A stretch of 64,000 bases of DNA from NCBI GenBank assembly GCA_030844895.1, contig CM061227.1, positions 116,171,603 to 116,235,602 of the forward strand, given 5' to 3'. The notes under the pieces were generated by a model. That model had not been told where the DNA came from and did not search any database. It saw only the letters and a list, made by a program, of their open reading frames with translations. The position numbers and the translations under genes were made by a program. Source of the DNA: Ambrosia x helenae. Its lineage: Eukaryota > Streptophyta > Magnoliopsida > Asterales > Asteraceae. Shown here piece after piece: positions 44,291 to 55,338 of this stretch. Positions within the stretch are counted from its first letter, which is position 1, and each line of letters begins with the position of its first letter.

Positions 44291-46665
44291 TGACAAAATA
44301 TTATGATAGGCAAGAATTTGTATTGTCATGTTTTTTAACTTTTGACGAAAAATTATTGACATGCATAAAAAAATGTCAAGAATTTATTACTTTTTATCAA
44401 AGATGACAATTTTTTTATGACATGCACTTTTGCATGTCATTAAATAGAGCATGTCATAAAAAGAGTGTCAAGAAAGGGTATTTTTTTAGTAGTGTGAGCA
44501 TACTAGTTTTAGTTTACATACATAGTATTTTAGAATGGTTTACTCAAATCTCATACTATAGCATTGCACATACATATCATACAAAAGACATAACTCAAAC
44601 CCGCGAGTACCACAGCGTATACCTAGCATATTCATGCTAGGCCGTTTAAATCTTAACAATGACCCATAAAGGGGGCGGTGTGCTAGTCCTATAGCGCTAT
44701 ACATGTTAAGTGGGCTAATAATAGTTAATGATTTATGTCTAAGTATCTAAGAATCATAAGCATGGCAAGTAGCATATAAGTATGTTTAATAGATTGAGCA
44801 TGTGTGTTTATGAAAGCATTAGTGTGTTTTACATATGATACATGTTTACACCCCAAAAGTGATAAAGAGAAAAAGGGGACAAGTATGAACTCACCTTTGG
44901 GTGCGTTTAGTAAGGTTCCAAAGACGAGTCTTGGGAGGTTAGTTCCTTAGCCTTGGTTAACTAGAATTAGAGAATAAAGGGTCTTAGGTTCGAGTTTAGA
45001 TTATAGATTCAAGAGAGTCAAGCAAGCCTTTTAGGCGAACCAAAACACAAACCACCATGAAGGTGATTCGGATGGTCATAAGAGTCAAGCAAGCCTTTTA
45101 GGCGAACCAAAACACAAACCACCATAGAGGTGATTCGGATGGTTATGAGAGTCAAGCATTGGTAAGGTAGTGATGTATCCACAAACCTTTCCGAGTTATT
45201 AAATTAGTAGAGTTTATATAATTTAGTATTTATATAATATAACTTAAGAAGTAGGGTATGGTGACTTAGTTTGGATGAGGCTTGGCCTTCCTTTTGTCAA
45301 CCATGAACCATAACACAAGTCCCTCCATCATTGAGTTGTTGGTGAACTTGGTTGGTATTATTAACAACCTAGTGCATAAAAGATAATAGAAGATGACCAC
45401 ATTTGAGGCCTCAAATTGGTGCCCTACTCATGTTTATTTGCCATGGCAAATAGGAGAGAGGTCCTAGAGGTTTCCTCAAAGGGTTTGAAGAAGAGGAGAG
45501 TGAAGAAAGTATAAGAGAGGTTGAAGGTGAAGTGAGAAACTCACTTATTCTTGAGAGAATTTTTGAGAGATTTGGAGATTTAGAGAGAATTTAGAAATGA
45601 GCAAGTGTTAGAATGTGTAGGAGTGGTGTATTTATAGTTGAGGTAAAGAGTTGGGTATTAAATGGAGTTAATAAGGTGGTTAGAAAGAGATTAGGTTGTG
45701 GTTAGGAGTTTAATTAATATAAATGGTACGAATTACTTGTTGTTGCTGTTTGTTATTCACGTCCAAAGAACAAAAAAATAAAGCAACAAAATTATACTAA
45801 CACCATGATTGCCATGTCACTTGTGTTGAGTCACACCTAAGATCCTACGTTGGCACCTTATCCATTAAGTATACTTCAAAATGTTGATTTTTTGTAGGTC
45901 TCAAAAGTCAAAGGCTATAAGTCACGTTTTTTTTTTTTAAGATATTATTACTAAACAAAAAATATATATGTTTTATAATAAAATATATATTAAGATCTTA
46001 ACTAAATGAGTTTCTAGTTATAAAGTGTAAATTGAATAGGATAAATTATAATGACAACTCATCATGAATTGGTAGAAAAAATAAAGCGGATAAAGGCGAA
46101 CTTGAAATTTGTTAAACATAGAATTTAAAATATATGTAAAATTAAAAATCACGCGATGTTACAAGATTCACCATCTCTAAGCTTCTGCTGCTGTTAGACA
46201 TGCCTACCTTATCCAGATCCACAAGCAAGTCATAGTCGTTGCAGTTTTCAAGTTCGTCTCTTGACATCAACCGATGTGACCCATCGGTAAACTGCAAACT
46301 TGCAATGTTAAGATTTTCAGCAAAAAACCAACTACAGACAGGAAATACCTCCAAAAGTTCATCAAACTCATCCACTTGAAAGATGTCTTCCAACTTCGAA
46401 ATCAGTCTCCTTTCTTCAATACTTGGCAACCTCATTGTTCTTCCAAACTCATACATTTCTCTTTGAAAATCTGCTCCCATTTGCATAACAGCTTTTCTTG
46501 AACCGAAAAGTAAACATGAATTGTCACTCATGTTCACAAGATATCTTCGTTTGATACTGCAGAACCTCCAACTGACAACCTTTTCCATTGCTTAATATTT
46601 TTTTTGGAAGTTATGTGTGTTTATTTTGAAGAAAATAGAGTTGTGATTTATGTTTAGTGATTTTG

Positions 46666-46674
46666 ATTTTATAG
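46666..46674 (-). promoter_or_regulatory. TATA-like box of the split ORF
   Basis: CTATAAAAT, 78 bp upstream of the ATG at 46588. Confidence 0.4.
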
Positions 46675-47050
46675 ATATGTTAAAAACCGTGTAAAGAACT
46701 GAAGGGACAGCTTAGATTTTCAACACTAATAATAATTAATATTCCGTATTAATTGTATAGCAGATGAAAAGACTTGTTTCTGCAAAAGATTAAAAAGTGG
46801 CGGTTCTTAATATATGAATTTAAAATTTGAAATAGTAATTATAAACTAAAAAAGTTATTGGTTATTGTTATGAACAATAAGTGTACTTTATGTGTACTAA
46901 CAATTGTTAGGGTTATTAACAATAACTTTATTCATCCCTCTGCATATAAAAATAATATTGATTAAAATGAAACACTCTATTAAAGAGACACAAAATAAAG
47001 TTATTCAGAATTATTAGTAACGATAACATGTTAATACCTTAAACACTAAC

Positions 47051-47209
47051 CTGTAAATCCATAAGAAACATATGTAGACAAAGAATTTCTGCAAGATTCT
47101 TGCGGTTTAGTCGGTTCGAGATCCTAAGCACCTTAAGTTTGAATGTATATTGAGACATCCTCCAATTGATGTCATTCAATACGTAATGTTGTTCGGATCC
47201 ATAAACCTG
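47051..47209 (-). other. Possible orphan exon between the B3 gene and the split ORF
   Basis: Open frame of 53 codons (VYGSEQHYVLNDINWRMSQY..., ending FLMDLQ) between an acceptor-like TTGCAG and a donor-like GTTAGT. Family not recognised. It could be an internal exon of a longer transcript or a captured fragment. Confidence 0.35.
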
Positions 47210-47239
47210 CAATTTAATAAAATGTAAGTAATACAACAT

Positions 47240-48952
47240 TACATGAATAAAAAAATAACTGAATGATTATGTAAAATTTGATAAACATACCTGACAGAGT
47301 TGAAGGAATTACACTATAGTTTACAAAACAAAATCTGTATATAAAGTTCTAAATTGCAAGATTTATTTATGTTAAGGAATTAATAATATTAAAAAGGAAA
47401 TTATAAAATGGAAACCTGAATTAATTTAGATTTAAATGTTGCTAAAATTAAAAAAATAAACATTTTTTTTATTTAAATCTATATACCACATTAAAATCTA
47501 AACCTATCTAATATAAAGGTTTAAAAATACATAAAATAAACGTAATCTAACTTTTTAAAGGTTTAAAATTTAACAAATAATTGTTTTTGGGTATAAAACG
47601 AATTGGTTAAGTATAAAGAATTTATTTTTAATATAATTTTTAAATTTGTATCATTTAATAATAATGGAATTTTGTGTTAAACGTGAAAAAATCTAAGACA
47701 TTTACATTTAATAATAAGTCAAAGGTTGACAAAAAAAAACGAATATGTTTGGAAATTTTTAAATGAAAACCGTTTGATATTATTGTGTTGCAATTTACCA
47801 AAATTTGAGTCAAATTAAAAATTATAGAAATCAACCAAATTTAATAAAAAGTCAAATTCAAATCTAGAAACCACCACAATAAACACACTAACTACCATTA
47901 ACCTTAACAACATTATAAAGGTTAGACACACCTTGATATAGAAAGTTATAAAGCTAAAATTTTTTACTTGTTTTAAAAGTTGACCAAATTTAATAGTTGA
48001 ATTGACTAAATTAAAATTTGACTAACTTGTACATCAATAAGGAGGCGTATGACTTTTTTAAAAAAATTTATAGTTTCATAACTTAAAAAATTGTTTGTAT
48101 ATGAACTTTTATGAGGACTTAATATATAAAATCAAGAATCTAAAACATAATTACTAATTACTAAACATTAATATAGAAAAAATCGTTGTAGTTAAATTTT
48201 TATATTTGACCTAAATAATTGTAACTTACTATAATACTATAACATTGAAAGATGGTTAACATACTTTAAAAATCTTTGCATTAACATTTACAATATTAGA
48301 CTACTCCTAGGAATATCTCATGATTCATGATCATATCTATTCAAACCATAACAGGATATTCGGGTTTAAAGACATAACATCCCAAAAAATACACAGTTTA
48401 CTACATAAGAATTAAAAGGTAAAAAAGTATGTGACCTTTGACTTTTTTTTTAATTTTAAAATTTGGCATTAATAAGAAATTAATATGATTTTCAAAAAAA
48501 GTCAAACCATTTATTAACCAAAAATACGTTTATAAAACAAATTTTCATAATTAAGAAAATGGTATAAATAATAGATTAATATAAAATTTTAAAAAAGTCA
48601 AACAATTTAATAAAAACAAAGAACATTATCTTTAAATTTTCAAGTTTTATTTTTTTTTAAAACTAGTATACACTATGTTTACTATCTTACTTTATAAACA
48701 ACCAATTAACATTAACATAGACAACTACTATCCATAACATACTTATGAAATATTTAGTGTTGTTAACTAATCCACATCATCAGTCAGAATATTACTGATT
48801 CTAAACATAAAAATCCCCAAAATTCACGAATTACCACATAAGTAGTAAACGTGCAAAAGTTAGTCCCTGCAAACCACAACCCTTTTTTTTTTGTTATGTT
48901 ACCCACCAAAAGTTGTCATCCTACAAAAAAAGTGTCATCAACCTAAAACCAC
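47240..48952. other. AT-rich Helitron interior, no gene recognised
   Basis: Very AT-rich with many TTGACTTTT/AAAGTCAAA words and no open frame above noise. Downstream of the B3 gene on minus. Confidence 0.6.
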
Positions 48953-50842
48953 CTAATTACCGTCACATTTAACCACATTAGAAAGCCTGAACGAACCTTG
49001 GTTTTTGAAAAACAGAAAATGCAGTTTATCACCCGTATGAAGTCCCTTATCATCGACAAAAGACTGCATGCCTCTGATGTTGTAACGGGGTTTTCCTCTT
49101 GACCCCTCGATTCCCACATACACTCCCCATGACCGGCCCTCACCATCAGAAACGCTTAACGACCTTTTACGGTTCAAACCGTTCTGCTTTGCCCACTCAA
49201 GCTTCATACGCTACATAAGAAGAAACATAAATGATAAGGCTTGAAATTATAATAACAATCACAACTACTCATTACTTGACCTATTAACGAAATTTCACAA
49301 AACATATTAGTCACCCATTTAATGCAATATGACATATCTACAGTTTCCGTTTATTATTATCTACGTTTATACAAAACAAATAATGAATGAAAATAACCTT
49401 GACAGATTAACAACTAAAGTTTTATGACACCAAGTCTATACACTAAAAATTAATTCAAATCAGTCTGCATATTTGTTGAATTTAGAATAAACAGATACAA
49501 TAAAGCTTGTAATAGCAATAACAATCACATACATTCATTATTTTAGTTGATTACCATTTCAAGATGTCATCATTCCATCGTAACTTATTAACTAACTATA
49601 TATTATAGCTATGTAGAATGAACATCAACTTTGTCGCAACAAACCTATTACTATACTATAAACACACTTTTTAAAAAATGATTGATTAATGGGCAAATAA
49701 ATGGAAACTGTAAGAGGTAAGTTGTAACACTTACAAAGTGATTGTCAACAGTGAACACCACTGGCACACCTTCATCTTCCACAGCTTCAGATCCATCATC
49801 ATCAACCTCCATTGAACTGTCTGGAACATGTTCGACCGGCTCACCTTCAGCATCATCCTTTCCATCATCATCAGATAGAATAATCACATCTTCATCCAGT
49901 TCATTTTCATCTTCGTATTCCACCTTCACCCTTGTTGCCCAAAACTCCTCACATGGAAGAGTAAGCTTGTTCTTCAAAAACAACGACAATTTGTATATCC
50001 TCTTTTTGTATCCAAAACAATGAAAAATTAAAACGCATTAGAATAAATGCAGTAAAATAATTTTTAAAAATAGAAAAAACATGCATGTAATGAAGAAAAT
50101 AATGCCGGCTTAACAATTTCAAAAACAATTAAATGCTCCTTTGTTATTCCAAGAGCATCCTGCACCCAAGGCCATCCTCTAGTAACATAAAAATGACCAT
50201 CTTCACGCACAATCTCTAACTCAAAGCATGAACGACGAACAGATCTGCATTCTACTGGATTTACTGGAAGCTTTTTATTTAGTAATCCATGTGCAACAAA
50301 GGGACTAATATGCTAAGAAGCAAAAATAATTATTTATAAACCATTAATAAATGTGTGTAAAAAAATATTTACATAATTTAATTGAATCACAATTGATTAA
50401 ACTTACAAGTCGTTTTTGCGTTGATTTATGATCCTTCAAACTGCAGTAAAAAAAGCTGCCAGGTGCCGATACTGCATCCTGATGAAAACTGATGATCCGG
50501 AATGAATGAAGATTTTCTTCATATTGAAATATGAAGTTACATTCAGGTGGGTACCCTAATTCGTTGATCATGCTTCTCCAGCCGTCGTAAAAGTACCAGC
50601 TTCCATTGATGCTTGTTACAGTAACGTCAAACACCTCAGAGGTTAATGTGCGGACCTTGGTAACACCAGTGGGATAATTATATTTGTTGATCCATTCACC
50701 ATAATCAGAAGGTAACGGCTGAATCAAAAAATACACACAATTTAAAATATTGAAAACATATTATACTCTAAAACATATATTATGGCAACACAGTAAAACA
50801 TGTTAGATATCTTACCAAAGCAGCGACGTCGTTATCCTCCAT
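48953..50842 (-). CDS. Triple-B3-domain (REM-like) DNA-binding protein carried by the Helitron
   Basis: Five exons on minus, all phase 0: 50842-50816, 50718-50407, 50312-50115, 50001-49735 and 49210-48953 (353 aa). It begins MEDNDVAAL. B3-like domain 1 (about 10-95) runs from PLPSDYGEWINKY through YFYDGWRSMINELG to FIFQYEENLHSFRIISF. Domain 2 (about 114-180) runs from HISPFVAHGLLNKKLPVNP to WPWVQDALGITKEHLIVFEI. An acidic linker (about 205-260, EDENELDEDVIILSDDDGKDD) follows, and domain 3 (about 265-350) includes EWAKQNGLNRKRSLSV, GMQSFVDDKGLHTGDKLHFLFF and FRLSNVVKCDGN. The F/GW...(G)D-x-L-x-F pattern is that of plant B3 domains of the REM type. No stop or frameshift is seen. The exon 4 acceptor lacks a clear pyrimidine tract. 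A leader and TATA box lie 1.5 kb upstream. Confidence 0.8.
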
Positions 50843-52359
50843 ATATAACCAAAACCCATACAACATTGTGTCACTGTTTCATATACAAAAATTAAAACTG
50901 TAAGCATAGATCAAAGTAATTTGAAAAAATATTCACACTGTTTAAATAAAAGCTTGAAAAAACATTTGGAAATACATGTTAAAACCTAAAACACAAAGAC
51001 TAAGTTGTAACCTAAAACATAAAACATTAATCAATATGAATAATAATAAATGAAAATTAAAGAAGAATCACTTAAACCTTAAAAAATCAATTTACCCTAA
51101 AAATCACTAAATCGATAAGTAAATGATAAACCACTAAATTGAAACCTAAAAGCATAAGAATCCATTGTTAGCTTTCTTAAAACCTGAATTTAACCATAAA
51201 TCATAAACTTAAACCACTAATCATCATCAGTATTAATAAACCAAACCTTAAAACATCGATTGACTCTTACAATAACTAAATCCATACCTAAATCATTAAG
51301 CCCTAAATTGAAACCTAAAACCATAACAATCCATTGGTAGATTTCTTAAAACATAAATGTAACCAGAAATGCTAAACTTAAACATTACCCCTAATTCTAA
51401 ATCTAAAAGTCATACCACTAATCAGTATTGATAAACCATTAATCAATATGAATAATAATAAATGTTGAAACCTAAAACACAAAGACTAAGTTGTAACCTA
51501 AAACATAAAACATTAATCAATATGAATAATAATAAATGAAAATTAAAGAAGAATCACTCAAACCTTAAAAAATCAATTTACCCTAAAAATCACTAAATCG
51601 ATAAGTAAATGATAAACCACTAAATTGAAACCTAAAAGCATAAGAATCCATTGTTAGTTTTCTTAAAACCTGAATTTAACCATAAATCATAAACTTAAAC
51701 CACTAATCATCATCAGTCTTAATAAACCAAACCTTAAAACATTGATTGACTCTTACAATAACTAAATCCATACCTAAATCATTAAGCCCTAAATTGAAAC
51801 CTAAAACCATAACAATCCATTGGTAGATTTCTTAAAACATAAATGTAACCTGAAATGCTAAACTTAAACATTACCCCTAATTCTAAATCTAAAACTCATA
51901 CCACTAATCACTATTGATAAACCAACCCTTAAAACATCAATTGCCTCTAAATGGAGCCACTCGACTATGTTGCCAGCAGCAGAAGACTGTCCAGAATGGA
52001 GCACACGAGTCGTTTATCAACATCTTTATCCATCTATCAACAACCAAACATGATAACAGACAACGTTGTTAGCTTCCTGTATCAATCAAACCATCAAACG
52101 CAACATTTAAACAATAAACAACAGAAAAAACATAATTACATCAGACCCGGTACACACGGTTAGCAATCATCAAACACGAACCATACAACATGAACCCTAA
52201 AAGTAAATCTTAACAAAACTGACCAATAATAGATGTAAATGCAAGTATTATAAGCAAAAGAGACCTTAATGGACAAACAAATCAGAAAAAACACGAAAAA
52301 AATAAAGAGAATACATAGACATGAAGAACGATTGATTAATAGAGAATAAAAGAGATTAA
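50843..52359 (-). other. Probable 5' UTR intron of the B3 gene
   Basis: No coding frame. It lies between a leader-like segment (52500-52360, with CCCTAATTCCC and CCACAAACCCTAATC words, ending TCCAAG before GTTTAATC) and the first coding exon. It contains the 486-bp tandem duplication. Confidence 0.5.
50983..51955. repeat. 486-bp tandem duplication
   Basis: The segment from about 50983 (AACCTAAAACACAAAGACTAAG) recurs at 51469 with few changes. Each unit has shorter internal repeats of TAAACCACTAATCA/CCTAAATTGAAACCTAAAA. Two copies are present. Confidence 0.93.
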
Positions 52360-52518
52360 ACCTTGGACAGGAGATGAAGAACACGGTAGAACAATGGTTG
52401 ATCCGGAAGATCGCCTTGATTAGGGTTTGTGGCTGGCGGAGGAGAAGATCGCTGAATTGGGAATTAGGGTAGGTTATGTGTGATTGTGTGAAAACGTTAT
52501 GTCCGTGTTTTTTTTGGG

Positions 52519-52530
52519 TATATATATTTT
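52519..52530 (-). promoter_or_regulatory. TATA-like box of the B3 gene
   Basis: AAAATATATATA on minus, about 150 bp inside the Helitron 5' end and 20-30 bp before the probable leader. Confidence 0.45.
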
Positions 52531-53032
52531 CTATAATTTTATTTTTAAAAAATATCAAAATTTTATAAAATCCCACACTTGGACACTTGGCATTAGTTGA
52601 TTGGCTATGTAATTGGAGGCTCAATGTGGGATTGACAAGTGTCCACATTGAGTTTCATATATTAGTTGTATAGATTGGCTTTTTCAAAAAACCAATAACT
52701 CAATAAGCTGTTCGTGTAACCCAAAATCACTTTCTGTTTTGACTTTTGACTTTTTGCTTTTAAGGGTGGAAAAGTTGTTTTTGAAAAGTTAGAAATCCTA
52801 GCTTTTGGCTTTTGGAAAAAAACTTATAAATTTACCACTCATACAACCAATATTCACAATAAGTTAAGCGAAACACTAAAAAAAAAGACAATCTATTAAC
52901 TTTTTGGCGTTTTTCATCTCAAAAGCTAATCCAAACACTTTTTTTAAAACTCCCTTTCAAAAAGTCATAAGCTAATAAGCACTTTTGACCAAAAGCACTT
53001 TTACATTTCCAAACTCAATCCCAAACACCCTC

Positions 53033-53448
53033 TTAGTGTTAGTTGATTATTACTTTTCTAAATATTTATTATATTTTTATATTTAATCACATTGTTTTGC
53101 ATCGTAAACCATTCGAGTGTCAATACCAAGACAAACAAAGAGCTTCCAACTGAACACTATTGGTATCGGTATCGGTATTATCAGATTTGGAACTAATATT
53201 CGTTTGTATGGTTTTCGATCGATGTAAAACACGTGATGATATTCGTTAGGGCATATCACGACTTAATTTTTGGGTTTCCTATGTTGCTTGTCACAACGAG
53301 TATTGGTATCGCAACAAACTAAACCGATACCGCCCAAGTTCTTGTCGCATGACCCGGAGAAAATTACTAGTTAATATTAAAATAGAAGCTCTGCCCTTTC
53401 ACGGGTAACATTTCTTTTTCTTTTCCGTGCCCCTACATGAAGTCTATC
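53033..53448. other. Spacer, no gene recognised
   Basis: Contains a short (GGTATC)3-like run at about 53162-53180 and no open frame. Confidence 0.5.
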
Positions 53449-53777
53449 GCTATGTTCCTGAGTTTAATAAACGAAGGGAAAGAAGAGAAAGGGAATTAAG
53501 GAGAGAAAAGAGAGGGAGTGGAAAAGAAATATTTAATTAACTAGCATGTTCCCGAGTTGGAAGGAAAGGAAAAGAAAAGTGAGGGTTTTATGTTTAAAAA
53601 ATCATTTCCTTCCAAATCTCTCCAATTTAGAAGGATGAGATATGAAGGAAATTAACCAAAATTTTCCTTCCAATTCCTTTCCCTTCTCTCCCTAAAAAAA
53701 CTGTGGAACACGATTTTTTCTTGACATCCTTCCAAATCCCTTCTTTTCTTTTGTTAAATGAAACTCGGGAACACAGT
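53449..53777. mobile_element. Fold-back MITE, perhaps two nested copies
   Basis: The left end TATGTTCCTGAGTTTA is mirrored by AAACTCGGGAACACAG at the right. Inside, GTTCCCGAGTTGGAAGG (53549) starts a second, similar copy. GGAAAGG/CCTTTCC words pair through the body. No target duplication identified. Confidence 0.55.
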
Positions 53778-53834
53778 GTATATGTCAATTATACACAGTA
53801 TTATAAAATTATAAATGTGTTTTTTTTCTTAGAT

Positions 53835-54660
53835 GCTAAGACTAACGGGTGTGGTGGTGCGTCCCAGCCTGTTTTGGCCCATCTCGTACAGGGAACACCG
53901 CATCCCAATGCCCGTCCTTGTCCCAAACGTCTCAACCAGGATGATTGAGATGGGCCCCATGCATTTAATATTCAACCGTTGCTTTTCAAACGGTCTGATT
54001 TAAAAAAAAAACTTACTTTTCATATTATAAATTCCACCTTTCATACCCAATTTTTATACAAAAACTCACTCAACATCAACCAATTCTCTCTATTTTTTTT
54101 TATAAACTCAACCATTTTTATACAAAATACTCATGGATTTATTCAACTCTTTCAACCCAAAAAACACAAACAAGAGCCGTATCGGGACTAAGCTCGAAAG
54201 CAAACTTAGTAAACCCTCCCAAGAAGAAGGTTATAGCATGGGAGGCACGCTCGGCCAAATTCGCATCGATATAAACGAGGAGGCGGAGTTTGAAGAGCTA
54301 CTGGTTGAGGATAAGGCACGCCCTATTATTTTAATTTTTTACATATTAATTAAGATTATTTTTTTGCATATATATATATATATACACACACTAAAATAGG
54401 TCGGGACAAAGCTCAAAACAAGCGGCGGCTGCAAGAAAAGTCGCCTCAGGTAGCGGGAGCGGGAGCAGTTCCAGGCTTGACGGTTTAACAGCCTAAATGG
54501 AAGCTTTCAACTAGGCACAAACCGAAAAAATAAAGATCAAAGACGAAAAGCTCCGGTTGATAGAAGAATCGAAAGCGGTCGAGGAATTCAAAATTATGTC
54601 GACCAACCTTTCGAGTTTTCTCAAATATCAATGTCAAGCATTGAAAAAAAAAAAAAAAAA
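53835..54660 (+). pseudogene. Myb/SANT NAM-associated-type transposon gene remnant, copy C
   Basis: Short N-terminal exon from ATG 54133 (MDLFNSFNPKNTNKS), then GGTLGQIRIDINEEAEFEELL. After an AT-rich gap, a second part at 54398-54655 contains SGSGSGSSSRLDGL, MEAFN, and AQTEKIKIKDEKLRLIEESK. This is the Ser-rich then charged coiled-coil tail of the NAM-associated C-terminal domain. The second part has two in-frame stops (TAA before MEAFN, TAG after it) where Gln codons would fit. The SANT domain between is missing. Upstream, 53843-53960 is GC-rich with ATTGAGATGGGCC words as at transposon ends. Confidence 0.65.
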
Positions 54661-54819
54661 ACGTCAAAAGTGGCTCTAGATTATTAAAAGTTTAGGAAAT
54701 CTTGTATTTTTTTTTTTGAATTTATGTTTTTTAGTTGTATTTTTTATTAATTTGAAATAGAATTAAAAATAATAATAAAGTTAAAAAAATTAATAATAAA
54801 ATGGGGAAGAGTTATTTCC

Positions 54820-55092
54820 ACCAAGGTTTTCAGAACCGGACCGGACGTCGAACCGGACCCCCGGCCGGTTCACCGGTTCGACCGGTCCAACGAACCGGCC
54901 CAAAAACAAAAAAAAATTAAAAAAAATACAAAAAATACAAAAAACCGGTCCAACTTCCCGGTTTTCCGGTCCGACCTCCCGGTTCACCGGTCCGAAGCCG
55001 GTTCACTGCACCAGCGGTCCAAACACCCGAACCGGACCGGTCCAGGCCCCGGAGCCCGGTCCGACCGGTCCGACCGGCCGGTCCGGTTACAA
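54820..55092. repeat. CCGGT-rich fold-back element
   Basis: More than 20 copies of ACCGG/CCGGT, including CCGGTCCGACCGGTC and CCGGCCGG, in a GC-rich island within AT-rich DNA. A central A-rich tract (54900-54945) separates two halves that can pair. Edges GGTTTTCAGAACCGG and CCGGTTACAATTA are partly inverted. Confidence 0.8.
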
Positions 55093-55322
55093 TTAGAATA
55101 CGTACCTGGGATGGGAGCTAGCACCTGTATTTTTAATTGATTTCATAGGTTGGTAAGCCCTCTAAGAAGCTTACCAACTCGACAATGTTACCGTGCTCCG
55201 TGAGATGTTCCACGTAGGGTTTCCACACTCTTGAGTTATCTCAAAAAGGAGGACTATCTAACTTGCTTATGTGTCAAAGTGATGTGAAGGGTAGCCCTCC
55301 CATTTGAGTTATCTCAACACCC
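55093..55322. other. Spacer, nothing recognised
   Basis: Has a GAGTTATCTCAA word twice (55232, 55307) but no gene. Confidence 0.45.
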
Positions 55323-55338
55323 ACTAGCTTAACAAAAA

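Larger units (their letters stand above)
41312..44494. mobile_element. Non-autonomous CACTA transposon in the LTR
   Basis: Ends CACTACTAGAAAAAAG and the inverse of TTTTTTAGTAGTG, with CCCTTTCTTGACAC next to each terminus. Target duplication TGA at 41309-41311 and 44495-44497, confirmed by the uninterrupted LTR copy. Both subterminal regions are packed with TGACA/TGTCA words (41330-41580, 44300-44480). No transposase was recognised. The interior holds gene-like fragments and a Helitron 3' end. Confidence 0.93.
24275..46163 (-). mobile_element. Large non-autonomous LTR retrotransposon (LARD-like) with two later insertions
   Basis: LTRs 24275-26270 and 41005-46163 (the latter about 1.97 kb without its CACTA insertion) start TGTCACACCCC and end GATGTTACA on the plus strand. 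The target duplication is AGATT (24270-24274, 46164-46168). On minus, the primer-binding site TTGGTATCAGAGCC (41002-40989, initiator tRNA-Met) follows the right LTR, and a purine tract AAGTAGGGGAGAC precedes the left one, so the element reads right to left. Its own interior is only about 4 kb and holds a gag-like ORF but no pol. It encloses the chromovirus and the CACTA element. The LTRs differ at roughly 1% by eye plus a 25-bp indel at about 25037. Confidence 0.93.
41005..46163 (-). repeat. 5' LTR of the large element, interrupted by a CACTA transposon
   Basis: Matches 24275-26270 on both sides of 41312-44494. The LTR TATA-like box is at about 45624-45633 on minus. It lacks the 25 bp present in the other LTR. 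Confidence 0.92.
24161..46588 (-). pseudogene. Unidentified 177-codon ORF split in two by the LTR element
   Basis: The N-terminal part lies at 46588-46164 (MEKVVSWRFCSIKRRYLVN...), the C-terminal part at 24274-24161. The split falls exactly at the 5-bp duplication AGATT. Counting the duplication once, the two parts are in the same frame (534 nt with stop). Residues about 40-75 read MQMGADFQREMYEFGRTM and LPSIEERRLISKLEDIF. The C-terminal part is charged: EQMIRLKIRNLEEEAAM, then a run of Glu, Ser and Asp to DDDEDAN. I do not recognise the family. A TATA-like CTATAAAAT (46674-46666) lies 78 bp before the ATG. It lies 3' of the B3 gene inside the Helitron. The insertion removes the last 37 codons from the reading frame, replacing them by VTSRDF and a stop. 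Confidence 0.7.
22434..52674 (-). mobile_element. Helitron with helicase remnant and host-like genes, interrupted by a 21.9-kb LTR element
   Basis: Read on minus, the 5' end is TCTATACAACTAATATATG (TC at 52674-52673), preceded by A. The 3' end has the hairpin CCGCGTGTACACGCGG (22447-22462), then GCTAAAAT and CTAG (22437-22434), followed by T. Those are the standard Helitron features. Excluding the LTR insertion it is about 8.3 kb. In 5'-3' order it holds a TATA box and leader, a triple-B3 gene, a possible orphan exon, a split 177-codon ORF and the C-terminal end of a Pif1-type Helitron helicase. Confidence 0.82.
22392..53032. mobile_element. hAT-like MITE split by the Helitron nest
   Basis: The left piece, 22392-22433, starts GAGGGTGTTTAGGATTGAGT. 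The right piece, 52675-53032, ends with the mirror image CTCAATCCCAAACACCCTC. Without the Helitron (22434-52674) the element would be about 400 bp, with AAAAGCACTTTT and GCTAATAAGC words typical of this fold-back type. The 8-bp target duplication expected for hAT was not found. Confidence 0.65.

Noticed and set aside
52160..52648. 162-codon minus frame upstream of the B3 gene
   Set aside because: Rich in Phe/Ile/Ser from AT-rich leader sequence, no domain; the leader, TATA and 5' UTR intron reading explains it better.
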